This document shows positions 1-6,675 of a stretch of 10,962 nt of DNA, piece by piece. Within the stretch, counting starts at the first letter, position 1. Every line of letters starts with the position of its first letter. The notes under the pieces were generated by a model that was given only the letters and a program-made list of their open reading frames with translations, ran no database searches and was not told the DNA's origin. The position numbers and the translations under genes are program-made. The DNA lies in contig JAEXKM010000176.1 of assembly GCA_023445705.1 (NCBI GenBank), forward strand, positions 1-10,962, given 5' to 3'. This stretch comes from Pseudomonadota bacterium. GTDB taxonomy: Bacteria > Pseudomonadota > Alphaproteobacteria > Caulobacterales > Caulobacteraceae.

Positions 1-473
1 ACCGACAGGGCGATACGGCCCTGGGGCGGGGCGCCGCTCCACTTCCGGATCGCCGAGATTGGCGCCGAGGCGTCAAAGCCCTTGGCGGCGTCCCAAGGCT
101 GGCCCTTGTCCTTGGCGGCGTTTTGCAGGTCGCGGCGGGTCAGGTCGACGCCGACCGCATAGCCATAGACGAGGTCCAGCGCCCTTTCGGGCGGCACATC
201 CCGGCCGCCGGCTCCGAGCGCCACGACCAGTTCGATCTCGTGATGCAGGTTCGAGGTCCGCGAGGGATAGGGAACGGCTCCGCCGGGCGGGATCACCGCG
301 TCGGCAGGCTTGGAAAAGAAGAACGGCGGATCGCGGTCATCGCCGCCCATCTCGCGGCGGTGAGCGGCGTAGTTGCGGCCCACGCAGAGGACCCGGCGAA
401 TGGCGAAGACAGCCGCCTCGCCCTCCACGGGCGCTACGGCGGGAGCGGGCGGCGGCAGGACATAGGATGTCAT
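1..473 (-). CDS. Fumarylacetoacetate hydrolase family protein, N-terminal part
   Basis: The gene reads leftward from an ATG at 471-473 and leaves the window after 157 full codons, so the C-terminus is missing. The protein shows the FAH fold signatures in order: VGRNYAAH (residues 31-38), PFFFSKP (50-56), HHEIEL (77-82) with the metal-binding E79-x-E81 pair, and GVDLTRRDLQ (108-117) with the third metal ligand D110. A segment rich in K, G and D follows (KGFDASAP, 131-138). This order is typical of the short FAH enzymes such as fumarylpyruvate or acylpyruvate hydrolase, which cleave C-C bonds of 2,4-diketo acids with Mg2+ or Mn2+ in the cytosol. A purine-rich stretch (AAGGCG) lies just upstream of the start. 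The exact substrate cannot be read from this fragment. Confidence 0.9.
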   Translation of the reverse strand, partial: MTSYVLPPPAPAVAPVEGEAAVFAIRRVLCVGRNYAAHRREMGGDDRDPPFFFSKPADAVIPPGGAVPYPSRTSNLHHEIELVVALGAGGRDVPPERALDLVYGYAVGVDLTRRDLQNAAKDKGQPWDAAKGFDASAPISAIRKWSGAPPQGRIALS

Positions 474-548
474 AGCGCCGCCTTACGCCTGGAGAGTAGG
501 GATGTGAACCCCTGCCGCCGTGGGAGGGGAAACAGCCCCGACTCTTGC

Positions 549-656
549 TCGTCATGGCCGGGCCGCAAGGTCCCGGCCATCCGTAAGCGCCGCGGGCGAC
601 CGTTGGGCGCAGATGCGTATGGATCCCCGGCACGCTGGCGCGGCCGGGGATGACGA
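549..656. repeat. Bipartite palindromic intergenic repeat (two hairpins, inverted ends)
   Basis: The ends are inverted copies (TCGTCAT at 549-555, ATGACGA at 650-656). Inside are two perfect hairpins. The first has a 9-bp stem, ATGGCCGGG (554-562) with CCCGGCCAT (572-580). The second has a 9-bp stem, ATCCCCGGC (623-631) with GCCGGGGAT (643-651). A GC-rich spacer separates them. A further ATGGCCGGG-like half-unit sits at 664-672. I recall similar CGTCATnCCCGGG...CCGGGnATGACG elements as dispersed repeats in several alphaproteobacterial genomes. It lies between two leftward genes, where the hairpins could also stop or stabilise the DUF4142 transcript. Confidence 0.65.
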
Positions 657-673
657 TCCTGATATGGCCGGGC

Positions 674-1261
674 CTACTTCAACGCGTCCCGGATGGTCTT
701 GGCGTGGTCGTAGTGCTGCTGGACCACCGGGGCGGTGGCGGCGGCGAAGGCCTTGATGGCTGGGACGTCGCCGTCCTGGGCGTAGCGTTGCAGCAGGTCG
801 AGAGCCGCCTGGTGGGCGTCGACCTGGTTTTCCATATAGGCCTTGTCGAAGTTGTCGGCCTTGTTCAGGTCGTCGAGCTTGCCCTGCAGATCAGACGGCA
901 GCGCCGCCGGCAGGGTCAAGGTCTGGCCAGAGTCGGCGATCGCCTTCTTCAGGTCTGCCGTCGACTTGGTGTGAGCGGTGATCATCTCGCCGGCGAACTT
1001 CTTCACCTCGGCGTTCTGCGAGCGCTTCTGCGCGATCTTGGCGGCCTCGACTTCGAACATATCGCTGGCGGCGGCCTTGGCGACGAAGTCCGGAGCGGCG
1101 GCCTCATTCGACGGGGTCGGGATGGTCGCAGCAGGATTGGCGTCCGGCGTTGCGGCCTGTTCGGCGGGGGTCGCCGCGCCCTTGGTCTCGGTCTTCTGAC
1201 CGCAGGCGGCCAAAGACAAAGCGGCGACGGCCGCGCCTGCGACAAGCAGGGTACGGTGCAT
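674..1261 (-). CDS. DUF4142 family lipoprotein
   Basis: The 195-aa protein starts with a lipoprotein signal peptide: MHRT, a hydrophobic stretch, and a lipobox ending LAAC, with the acylated cysteine at residue 20. A linker of about 35 residues rich in A, P, T and E follows. Residues from about 57 to 193 form an all-helical region of the DUF4142 (ferritin-like four-helix) type, with DFVAKAAASDMFEVEAAKIA, AGEMITAHTKSTADLKKAI and a final QHYDHAKTIRDAL helix. The ATG at 1259-1261 is well supported by AGGAG seven bases upstream. Its biochemical function is unknown; relatives are often linked to envelope stress. A near-consensus EcfG promoter lies 66-90 bp upstream. The protein is probably anchored in the periplasmic leaflet of a membrane. 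Confidence 0.9.
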   Translation of the reverse strand: MHRTLLVAGAAVAALSLAACGQKTETKGAATPAEQAATPDANPAATIPTPSNEAAAPDFVAKAAASDMFEVEAAKIAQKRSQNAEVKKFAGEMITAHTKSTADLKKAIADSGQTLTLPAALPSDLQGKLDDLNKADNFDKAYMENQVDAHQAALDLLQRYAQDGDVPAIKAFAAATAPVVQQHYDHAKTIRDALK

Positions 1262-1326
1262 TGGAAGCTCCTACGCGATTGACAGACGTTGCGGCGGGCA
1301 GGTCATGAAGCCACGCACCAAGTCGA

Positions 1327-1351
1327 AACTCACGCGCGCGTGATCAGTTCC
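1327..1351 (-). promoter_or_regulatory. Near-consensus EcfG promoter for the DUF4142 gene
   Basis: On the minus strand GGAAC (1351-1347) is followed by 16 bases and AGTT (1330-1327). Only the first base of the -10 departs from GGAAC-N16-CGTT. The expected transcript start is near 1320, giving a leader of about 60 nt to the DUF4142 start codon. The four exact copies elsewhere in the window raise confidence, but one mismatch in a 9-base motif is weak on its own. Confidence 0.45.
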
Positions 1352-1367
1352 GGGAAAGGACGAACCG

Positions 1368-2576
1368 GTGGACCAGGACGAAGCCAACCGCGGGCCGTTG
1401 AAGGGCCTGAAGGTCATCGAGATGGGCACCCTGATCGCCGGGCCGTTCTGCGGGCAGATCCTGGGCGACTTCGGCGCCGACGTGATCAAGATCGAAGACC
1501 CGAAGACGGGCGATCCCATGCGCCAATGGGGGCGCAGCCTACCGAAGGGGCTGTCGCCCTGGTGGCCGGTGATCGGCCGCAACAAGCGTTCGGTCGGGCT
1601 GGACCTGCGCACGCCCGAGGGCCGGGAGATCGCCCGCAAGCTGATCGACCAGGCCGACGTGCTGATCGAGAACTTCCGGCCCGGGACCCTGGAGAAGTGG
1701 GGCATGGGCTATGAGACCCTCGCCGCGACCAATCCGAAGCTGGTGGTGGCGCGGGTTTCTGGTTTTGGTCAGACCGGCCCCTATGCCAGCCGCGCCGGCT
1801 ATGGACTGATCGGCGAAGCCATGGGGGGCCTTCGCTTCGTCACCGGCGAGCCGGACCGGCCGCCGGCGCGGGCCGGGATCTCGATCGGCGACTCGCTGAC
1901 GGCGATGCACGCGGTGATGGGGATCATGATGGCCCTGCACGCCCGCGAGCGCACCGGCCGCGGCCAGATGATCGACGCCGCCCTTTATGAGAGCGTGCTG
2001 GCGGTGATGGAGAACCTGGTCACCGAGTACGACCTGACCGGCTATGTCCGCGAGCGGTCGGGATCGATCCTGCCCGGCATCGCGCCGTCGAACGTCTATC
2101 CCTGCGCTGCAGGAGAGATGATCCTTATCGGCGGCAACGGCGACACCGTGTTTGCGCGCCTGGCCGAAGCGATGGGGCGCCCAGAGCTGGCCTCGGATCC
2201 GCGCTATGTCAGCCATGCCGCGCGGGGGGCGAACCAGAAGGAGCTGGACGAGATCATCGGCGCCTGGACCGCGGGCTGGAAGCTAGGCGACCTGATCGAC
2301 CACCTGGAGGCGGCGGGCATTCCCTGCGGCCGGATCTTCCGCGCCCCGGACATGCTGGAAAACGAGCAGTACCAGGCGCGCGACGCCATCGTGGAGGTCG
2401 AGCACCCGGTGTTCGGGAAGGTGAAGATGCAGAACGCATTCCCGAAGATGTCGGAGACGCCAGGCGCGGTGCGCTGGCCCGGCCCCGGCCTCGGCGAGCA
2501 TACGGCCGAGGTGCTGTCCGAGGTCGGGCTAAGCACGCAGCAAGTGGAAGACCTGCGCGCCAAGGGCGTGGTGTGA
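1368..2576 (+). CDS. CaiB/BaiF (class III) CoA-transferase family protein
   Basis: The 402-aa product has the usual length for family III CoA-transferases, which move CoA between carboxylic acids in the cytosol through an aspartyl-CoA thioester. The N-terminal GLKVIEMGTLIAGPFCGQ and LGDFGADVIKIE (residues 13-43), ENFRPGTLEKWG (101-112), SGFGQTGPY (131-139) and GRGQMIDAAL are all family hallmarks. The catalytic aspartate is D175 in ISIGDSLTAM, aligned with the nucleophile of formyl-CoA transferase. The start is a GTG, supported by GGAAAGGA (1353-1360) seven bases upstream; the next ATG is inside the first conserved block. It is monocistronic, diverges from the DUF4142 gene, and converges on the next gene. 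No neighbour reveals the acid it uses; carnitine-, succinate- or fatty-acyl-type substrates are all possible. Confidence 0.92.
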   Translation: MDQDEANRGPLKGLKVIEMGTLIAGPFCGQILGDFGADVIKIEDPKTGDPMRQWGRSLPKGLSPWWPVIGRNKRSVGLDLRTPEGREIARKLIDQADVLIENFRPGTLEKWGMGYETLAATNPKLVVARVSGFGQTGPYASRAGYGLIGEAMGGLRFVTGEPDRPPARAGISIGDSLTAMHAVMGIMMALHARERTGRGQMIDAALYESVLAVMENLVTEYDLTGYVRERSGSILPGIAPSNVYPCAAGEMILIGGNGDTVFARLAEAMGRPELASDPRYVSHAARGANQKELDEIIGAWTAGWKLGDLIDHLEAAGIPCGRIFRAPDMLENEQYQARDAIVEVEHPVFGKVKMQNAFPKMSETPGAVRWPGPGLGEHTAEVLSEVGLSTQQVEDLRAKGVV

Positions 2577-2579
2577 ACA

Positions 2580-2615
2580 CCTGACGGGCGGCCCTTGCGG
2601 GCGGCGGGCGTCAGG
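2580..2615. terminator. Hairpin between convergent genes
   Basis: CCTGACG (2580-2586) and CGTCAGG (2609-2615) form a 7-bp outer stem, and GCCC (2591-2594) with GGGC (2599-2602) an inner one. The structure starts four bases after the CoA-transferase stop and includes the stop of the opposing small gene. It probably ends transcription from one or both sides. No U-tract follows on the plus strand, so the call is tentative. Confidence 0.4.
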
Positions 2616-2817
2616 TCGCGAAAAACCCCATCTCGCCGCTGACCCGGACCTGACAGGGCCGGCCATCGTCTTGCATCTGGCGCGCGTGCTTGTGCGCGGT
2701 GGCCTTGGCCACCTCCTTGTCGGGGGCATGACCAAAGACACTGCCGTCGAGTTCGACGGCCCATCCGCCGTCATGGGGAGCGACCGTCAAAACGGCGCGC
2801 ACTGGACCTTTTTGCAT
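2611..2817 (-). CDS. Small DUF2188-like protein
   Basis: This is a 68-aa basic protein with the pattern of DUF2188 proteins: HDGGWAVELDGSVFGH (residues 15-30), then a helix in which lysines and alanines alternate (DKEVAKATAHKHARQM, 33-48), then a short strand ending in a Gly-containing turn (QVRVSGEMGFF). Such proteins are about 60-80 aa and of unknown function. The ATG at 2815-2817 has no good ribosome binding site. A GTG at codon 6 has AAAAAGG just upstream and is a credible alternative start. The gene converges on the CoA-transferase and diverges from the cold-shock gene. Family assignment is by eye only. Confidence 0.65.
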   Translation of the reverse strand: MQKGPVRAVLTVAPHDGGWAVELDGSVFGHAPDKEVAKATAHKHARQMQDDGRPCQVRVSGEMGFFAT

Positions 2818-2917
2818 CCGAGCATCTTAGCTCATGTCAATATATTTTCGCGCTTTATCGAATCATACTTGCGGGATGTGCGGTTTTCAGCGCATAGTCA
2901 AAAAGTCAAATCTCGTT

Positions 2918-2943
2918 TTGGCTCGACGCCGCGCCGCTAAAAT
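2918..2943 (+). promoter_or_regulatory. Candidate housekeeping-sigma promoter of the cold-shock gene
   Basis: TTGGCTC (2918-2924), an 11-base spacer, and GCTAAAAT (2936-2943) resemble the Caulobacter housekeeping consensus TTGACGS-N10-14-GCTANAWC. There are two mismatches in the -35 and one in the -10. It lies in a clearly AT-richer stretch. Transcription would start near 2950, giving the cold-shock gene a leader of about 95 nt. Long leaders are common for regulated cold-shock genes. Confidence 0.4.
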
Positions 2944-3045
2944 TCTTAGAAATTAGCTTCGCAACAGCCTCCTGACCTATCCGAATTTTTGATCAGCGAC
3001 CCAACTCCTGGGCGCGAGAACTTATGTCCGGAAAGGGACTTCAAG

Positions 3046-3252
3046 ATGAAAACTGGTGTTGTGAAGTGGTTTAACGGCCAAAAGGGTTTCGGCTTCATCC
3101 AACCCGACGACGGCGGCGCCGATGTGTTCGTGCACATCTCCGCGGTCGAGCGCGCTGGACTGACCGGCCTGAATGAAGGCCAGAAGCTGAGCTTCGAACT
3201 CGAGCGCGATCAGCGCAGCGGCAAGTACGCGGCGGGCCAGCTCCAAGTCTAG
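3046..3252 (+). CDS. Cold-shock domain protein (CspA family)
   Basis: The 68-aa protein is a complete single cold-shock domain, a five-stranded OB fold that binds single-stranded RNA and DNA and melts mRNA structure in the cytoplasm. The start MKTGVVKWFNGQKGFGFIQPDD contains RNP1 (KGFGFI, residues 13-18), and RNP2 is VFVHI (27-31). AGLTGLNEGQKLSFELERD (37-55) completes the fold. The ATG at 3046 fits the family length and has GAAAGGGA (3031-3038) eight bases upstream. An upstream in-frame ATG at 2989 would add 19 unrelated residues and was not used. A strong hairpin follows the gene. Whether it is cold-inducible or growth-phase controlled cannot be decided here. Confidence 0.96.
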   Translation: MKTGVVKWFNGQKGFGFIQPDDGGADVFVHISAVERAGLTGLNEGQKLSFELERDQRSGKYAAGQLQV

Positions 3253-3265
3253 CCCCTGCGGGAAC

Positions 3266-3317
3266 GGGAGCGCGCTCCCAAAGCTCGGCGTCCGGTGTCG
3301 AAGGCATCCGGACGCCG
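3266..3317 (+). terminator. Double hairpin after the cold-shock gene
   Basis: A perfect 14-base palindrome (GGGAGCGCGCTCCC, 3266-3279) is followed by a strong stem, CGGCGTCCGG (3286-3295) with CCGGACGCCG (3308-3317). Ten pairs are perfect and two more pair across a one-base bulge. Only a weak pyrimidine stretch (CTCTTCT) follows, so it may terminate, attenuate, or protect the 3' end of the transcript. Confidence 0.6.
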
Positions 3318-3356
3318 CAGCGGCCTCTTCTAGGCTACGCCTGGAAAGGATTCAGA

Positions 3357-3566
3357 ATGCCTCTTTACGTCTTCTACCCGACCAAGGACGACGGGGTTTC
3401 ACCCAGCTTCGAAGCCTTCACCTGCGATGACGACCAGGCCGCGCTGTGGCTCGCGGCGACGATCCTGACAGAACACGAGGCCGCCTCGCACGTGACGGTG
3501 TGGGAAGGCTCCCGGCGGGTCCTGACCTGCCGCCGGCGCGAGGACGCCGATCCGCGGCTGGCTTAG
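3357..3566 (+). CDS. Small hypothetical protein
   Basis: This is a 69-aa protein that I do not recognise. It starts MPLYVFYPTKDDG, has an acidic middle (FEAFTCDDDQAALWLAATIL), and ends with a basic stretch, SRRVLTCRRRED. The alternation of a strand, an Asp-rich turn, an alanine-rich helix and a VTVWEGSRRV strand resembles small single-domain alphaproteobacterial proteins of unknown function. The start is well supported by GGAAAGGA (3343-3350), six bases before the ATG. It could be read through from the cold-shock gene if the hairpin between them leaks; no separate promoter was seen. Its stop shares four bases (TTAG, 3563-3566) with the stop of the convergent transporter gene. Confidence 0.7.
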   Translation: MPLYVFYPTKDDGVSPSFEAFTCDDDQAALWLAATILTEHEAASHVTVWEGSRRVLTCRRREDADPRLA

Positions 3567-4258
3567 GCGGCCACCCCGAACAAGGCGCCGACGCCCGCAG
3601 TGATGGCCATCGCCACGGCGCCCCAGAATGTCACACGGACGACGGCGCGCCAGATCGGAGCACGTCCGGCCCAGGCGCCGATAGCGCCCAGCAGGGCCAG
3701 GTAGATGATGGAGGCGACGGCCACCACCGGCGTCACCATCGACAGCGGCGACAGCTGCGAAACCACCAAGGGCAGGGCCGCGCCAACCGTGAAGGTGACG
3801 GCCGAGGTGAAGGCCGCCTGCACTGGGCGGGCGCTCATGATTTCCGATATGCCGAGCTCCGCCCGGGCGTGCGCGCCCAGGGCGTCGTGGGCGCTGACCT
3901 GGCGCGCGACCTCCGCGGCCAGCTGCGGATCGAGTCCACGCGCCTGGTAGAGGGCGGCCAGTTCCTCCAACTCGGCCCCGGGATCGGCGTCCAGTTCGCG
4001 CCGCTCCTTGGCGAGGGCGGCGTTCTCGGTGTCGCGCTGAGAGCTGACCGACACATATTCGCCCGCCGCCATGGACATGGCGCCGGCCACGAGCGCCGCG
4101 CATCCGGCGATGAGGATGTCGGTTCGCCCCTGAGCGGCCGAGGCGACCCCGACGATCAGACTGGCGGTGGAGACGATGCCGTCATTGGCGCCGAGCACTG
4201 CGGCCCGCAGCCACCCGACCCGCTCGATGACGCCGCGCTCGGCCTGTTGATCGACCAT
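3563..4258 (-). CDS. VIT/CCC1 family iron or manganese transporter
   Basis: The 231-aa membrane protein has the VIT1/CCC1 layout. Helix 1 is followed by the diagnostic LGANDGIVSTASLIVGVA (residues 22-39). Helix 2 (48-66) ends at AAGEYVSVSSQRD. A cytosolic, Glu-rich helical domain follows (about 74-138), with TENAALAKERRELDADPGAELEELAALY. Three more helices lie at about 148-168, 172-195 and 206-229. Family members export Fe2+ or Mn2+ from the cytosol in exchange for protons, and the Glu-rich domain binds the metal. This version has no N-terminal rubrerythrin domain, unlike the related MbfA-type proteins. The ATG at 4256-4258 follows a G-rich stretch. No iron-responsive operator was recognised upstream. 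Confidence 0.9.
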   Translation of the reverse strand: MVDQQAERGVIERVGWLRAAVLGANDGIVSTASLIVGVASAAQGRTDILIAGCAALVAGAMSMAAGEYVSVSSQRDTENAALAKERRELDADPGAELEELAALYQARGLDPQLAAEVARQVSAHDALGAHARAELGISEIMSARPVQAAFTSAVTFTVGAALPLVVSQLSPLSMVTPVVAVASIIYLALLGAIGAWAGRAPIWRAVVRVTFWGAVAMAITAGVGALFGVAA

Positions 4259-4341
4259 TTTGCCCCCCCACCGGTTGCACGCGACAGCTGACGAACCCTG
4301 GGCCGGCCTGTCAATGTGGCGACGACAAGCCGGGAGGATCC

Positions 4342-5144
4342 ATGCCCATCGCCGCCGTGAACGGCCTTTCCATCTATTTCGAGCGTGCGGGAGCGGGCGA
4401 GCCGCTGCTGTTCATCTCCGGCACCGGGGGCGACCTGCGCAACAAGCCGAACCAGTTCGACGGGCCATTCCCCAAGACCTTCGACATGATCTCGTACGAC
4501 CAGCGCGGGCTAGGGCGGTCGGACAAGCCCGACATCCCCTACTCCATGGCCGACTACGCCGACGACGCCGCCGCGCTGATGGACAGCCAGGGCTGGGAGA
4601 ACGCCCATGTGGTCGGGGTCTCGTTCGGCGGCATGGTCGCCCAGGAACTGGCGCTGCGCCATCCGGGCAAGATCCGGCGGCTGGTCCTGGCCTGCACCTC
4701 GCCAGGCGGCGCGGGCGGAGCCTCCTTCCCCTTCCACGAGGTCGAGCACCTGAAAGGCGAAGCGCGCGCGAAGCATCTGACGCCGATCTCCGACACCCGC
4801 CGCGACGCGGCCTGGGCGACGGCCAATCCCGAGGCCTACGCCAAGGCGATCGCCCTGGCGGCGGCCGATCCCTTCGCTGGAGAGCCGGGCCGCGAGCAAG
4901 GCGCGCACCGGCAACTTGAGGCGCGGGCCGGGCATGACACCTGGGATCGGCTGGACCAGATCAAGGCCCCGACCCTGGTTGCGGGGGGACGCTATGACGG
5001 CATCGCCCTGCCCGAGACGCTGGAGCGCCTGGCCTCGCGAATCCCTGGAGCGGAACTGAATTCTTCGAAGGCGGGCACCTGTTCATGATCCAGGACCGCG
5101 CTGCGGTCCCGGCCATGGTGGAGTTCCTGCGTGCGCGGTCCTAA
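4342..5144 (+). pseudogene. Alpha/beta hydrolase, frameshifted near the C-terminus
   Basis: The reading frame from the ATG at 4342 (GGGAGGA just upstream) encodes an alpha/beta hydrolase: ISYDQRGLGRSDKP (residues 50-63), the nucleophile elbow GVSFGG with S94, and the acid residue D219 in GGRYDG. The general type is that of 3-oxoadipate enol-lactonase or other small esterases. As read, it stops at 5088 with an unrelated tail, NSSKAGTCS. Another frame from about 5061 continues with FFEGGHLFMIQDRAAVPAMV and ends at 5142-5144. That is the expected C-terminus, with the catalytic His in EGGH at about 5076. A one-base deletion near 5057-5062 explains both. The intact gene would encode about 267 aa. 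It may be a recent mutation or a sequencing error; if real, the product lacks the catalytic histidine. Confidence 0.85.
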
Positions 5145-6595
5145 CGCTCGGCGAGGATGCCAGCCACAGCGGCGGCGACCTGGGTGACGTCGTAGGGCTT
5201 GCGGATGATCGGGGCGTCGAAGCCGAGCGGCGCGCCGGCGTCGCCATAGCCGGTGGCGAAGACGAAGGGCACGTTGCGGGCGGCCAGGGCCTCAGCGACC
5301 GGGATGACAGAGAGGCCGTTCAGGTTGGCGTCGAGCACGGCCGCGTCGAGGGGGCCGTTCAGCAGGTTCATCGCCTCTTCCAGTTCGTAGGCCGGGCCGA
5401 CGACCTGGGCGCCGGCTTCGGAAAGGCCAGTTTCCAGCTCCAGCGCCAGGAGCACCGCGTCCTCGACGATGAGGACCCGGGCGCCGCGCAGGTCGGCGGG
5501 GCCCTGGGCGGCGGGACTGATCTCGATCTTGCGGGGCGACGGCTCCTCCGGAACCGTGTCGGGGCGCGAGACCACGGCCGCAGCGCCCGCGCGCAGACGG
5601 GCGCGGACGCCGCCACGGCCATATTCGATCTCCGCCTCGCCGTTCAGTTCGCGGCCGGTCACCTGGCCCAGCAGGGTGGCGCCGAAACCCTTGTGGGTCG
5701 GAGGAGAGACCGGCGGGCCGCCGGTCTCGGTCCAGAAGAGCTCGAAGCCGCCGTCGGCGATACGGTTCCAGCGAACCTCGACCCGGCCGTTTTCGGTGGA
5801 GAGCGCGCCGTACTTCACCGCGTTGGTGGCCAGTTCGTGCAGGGCCAGCGAGAGGGCGTTGGCGGCGCGGGGGGTCAGGAAGAGCTCGGGCCCCTCCCAA
5901 CGGGTCTGTCCCGGCGCGATGCCGCCGAGTTCGGCGGCGGCCAGGTGAGCAATCGCCGCCCCCCGCCAACGCGCGGCGGTCAGCAGCTCGTTGGACGAGG
6001 CCATGGCCTTCAGGCGGCCGGAGAAGGTGGTGAGAAAGCTGTCGAGCGAGGTGGTGCGCTTGGCGGTCTGCAGCGCCAGGGCCTGGACCGCGGCCAGCAC
6101 GTTTTTCACGCGGTGATCGAGCTCGGCCATCAGGGCGCGGTGGCGGTCGTCCTCGGCCCGCTGGTCACCGATGTCCTGGACGATGCCGCAGGCGCTGATC
6201 GGCCGGCCGTCTTCACCGCAGGCGAGAATGCCCGACGTGCGGACCCAGACGGTGCGGCCATCGTCCTGGCGGATGCGGCGGTACTCGACCTCGAAGCGCC
6301 CTTCGTCGCGCATTGAGGCTTCCATCGCGGCCTGGGTCTTGGCCCGGTCGTCGGGATGGACGCCGCGATAGAGGAACTCGCCCTTCTCCGCCGGTGACTC
6401 GCCGGCAGGAAGGCCGGTGATCTCGCTCATCCGCGGGCTGACGCGGACGACATCGCGAACGAGATCCCACTCGTAGTCGCCCAGGCGCGCGGATTCGAGC
6501 GCCAGCTCGAGGCGTTCACGATCAAAATTGTGTTCGGCGCGCGTCGCCATGGCGTGACCATAAAGCCGGGATCGAGGGTGAAAGACAGGAACCAT
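5141..6595 (-). CDS. Hybrid PAS-HWE histidine kinase with C-terminal receiver domain
   Basis: The 484-aa soluble protein has no membrane segment. A PAS domain of the PAS_3 type occupies residues 25-145 (YEWDLVRDVVRVSPRMSEITGL, GVHPDD, then GIVQDIGDQ) and lacks the LOV cysteine motif. The kinase core has the HWE H-box AELDHRVKNVLAAVQALA with phospho-acceptor H161, the family Trp in ARWRGA (W210), and the N-box LHELATNAVKYGALS (H253, E254, N258). A receiver domain runs from about 372 to 484 with E378-D379, phospho-acceptor D422 in AVLDANLNG, and K466 in RKPYD. HWE kinases commonly phosphorylate PhyR, or modulate that pathway, to release EcfG. No phyR, nepR or ecfG gene is in the window. Neither the ATG at 6595 nor the one at 6550 (codon 16) has a clear ribosome binding site, so the start is uncertain. 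Confidence 0.93.
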   Translation of the reverse strand: MVPVFHPRSRLYGHAMATRAEHNFDRERLELALESARLGDYEWDLVRDVVRVSPRMSEITGLPAGESPAEKGEFLYRGVHPDDRAKTQAAMEASMRDEGRFEVEYRRIRQDDGRTVWVRTSGILACGEDGRPISACGIVQDIGDQRAEDDRHRALMAELDHRVKNVLAAVQALALQTAKRTTSLDSFLTTFSGRLKAMASSNELLTAARWRGAAIAHLAAAELGGIAPGQTRWEGPELFLTPRAANALSLALHELATNAVKYGALSTENGRVEVRWNRIADGGFELFWTETGGPPVSPPTHKGFGATLLGQVTGRELNGEAEIEYGRGGVRARLRAGAAAVVSRPDTVPEEPSPRKIEISPAAQGPADLRGARVLIVEDAVLLALELETGLSEAGAQVVGPAYELEEAMNLLNGPLDAAVLDANLNGLSVIPVAEALAARNVPFVFATGYGDAGAPLGFDAPIIRKPYDVTQVAAAVAGILAER

Positions 6596-6650
6596 AAGTT
6601 GTACGTTGGGAATTCAGGATCGAAGCCCCAAATCGCTTTCCGGACAACCA

Positions 6651-6675
6651 GGAACCGCTTATGGTTTTTGACGTT
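6651..6675 (+). promoter_or_regulatory. EcfG-type promoter before the DUF883 operon
   Basis: GGAAC (6651-6655), 16 bases, and CGTT (6672-6675) match the EcfG consensus exactly. Transcription would start near 6682 and give a leader of about 62 nt to the DUF883 start. The same DNA read on the minus strand gives GGAAC-N16-GGTT. Confidence 0.8.

Noticed and set aside
59..653. Plus-strand open frames over the left end
   Set aside because: They are antisense to the FAH-family gene and the repeat, and their translations are Arg/Pro/Gly low-complexity.
2835..2840. TTGACA on the minus strand as a -35 for the DUF2188-like gene
   Set aside because: A properly spaced -10 would fall on the start codon, and no TATAAT- or GCTANAWC-like box is there.
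3262..3287. GGAAC after the cold-shock gene
   Set aside because: At 16-17 bases downstream there is AGCT/GCTC, not CGTT; the segment is part of the terminator hairpins.
5469..6316. Plus-strand open frames opposite the hybrid kinase
   Set aside because: They are antisense shadows of a gene with complete PAS, HWE and receiver motifs.
6588..6607. GGAAC ... CGTT near the kinase start codon
   Set aside because: The spacer is only 11 bases; EcfG needs 16 or 17.
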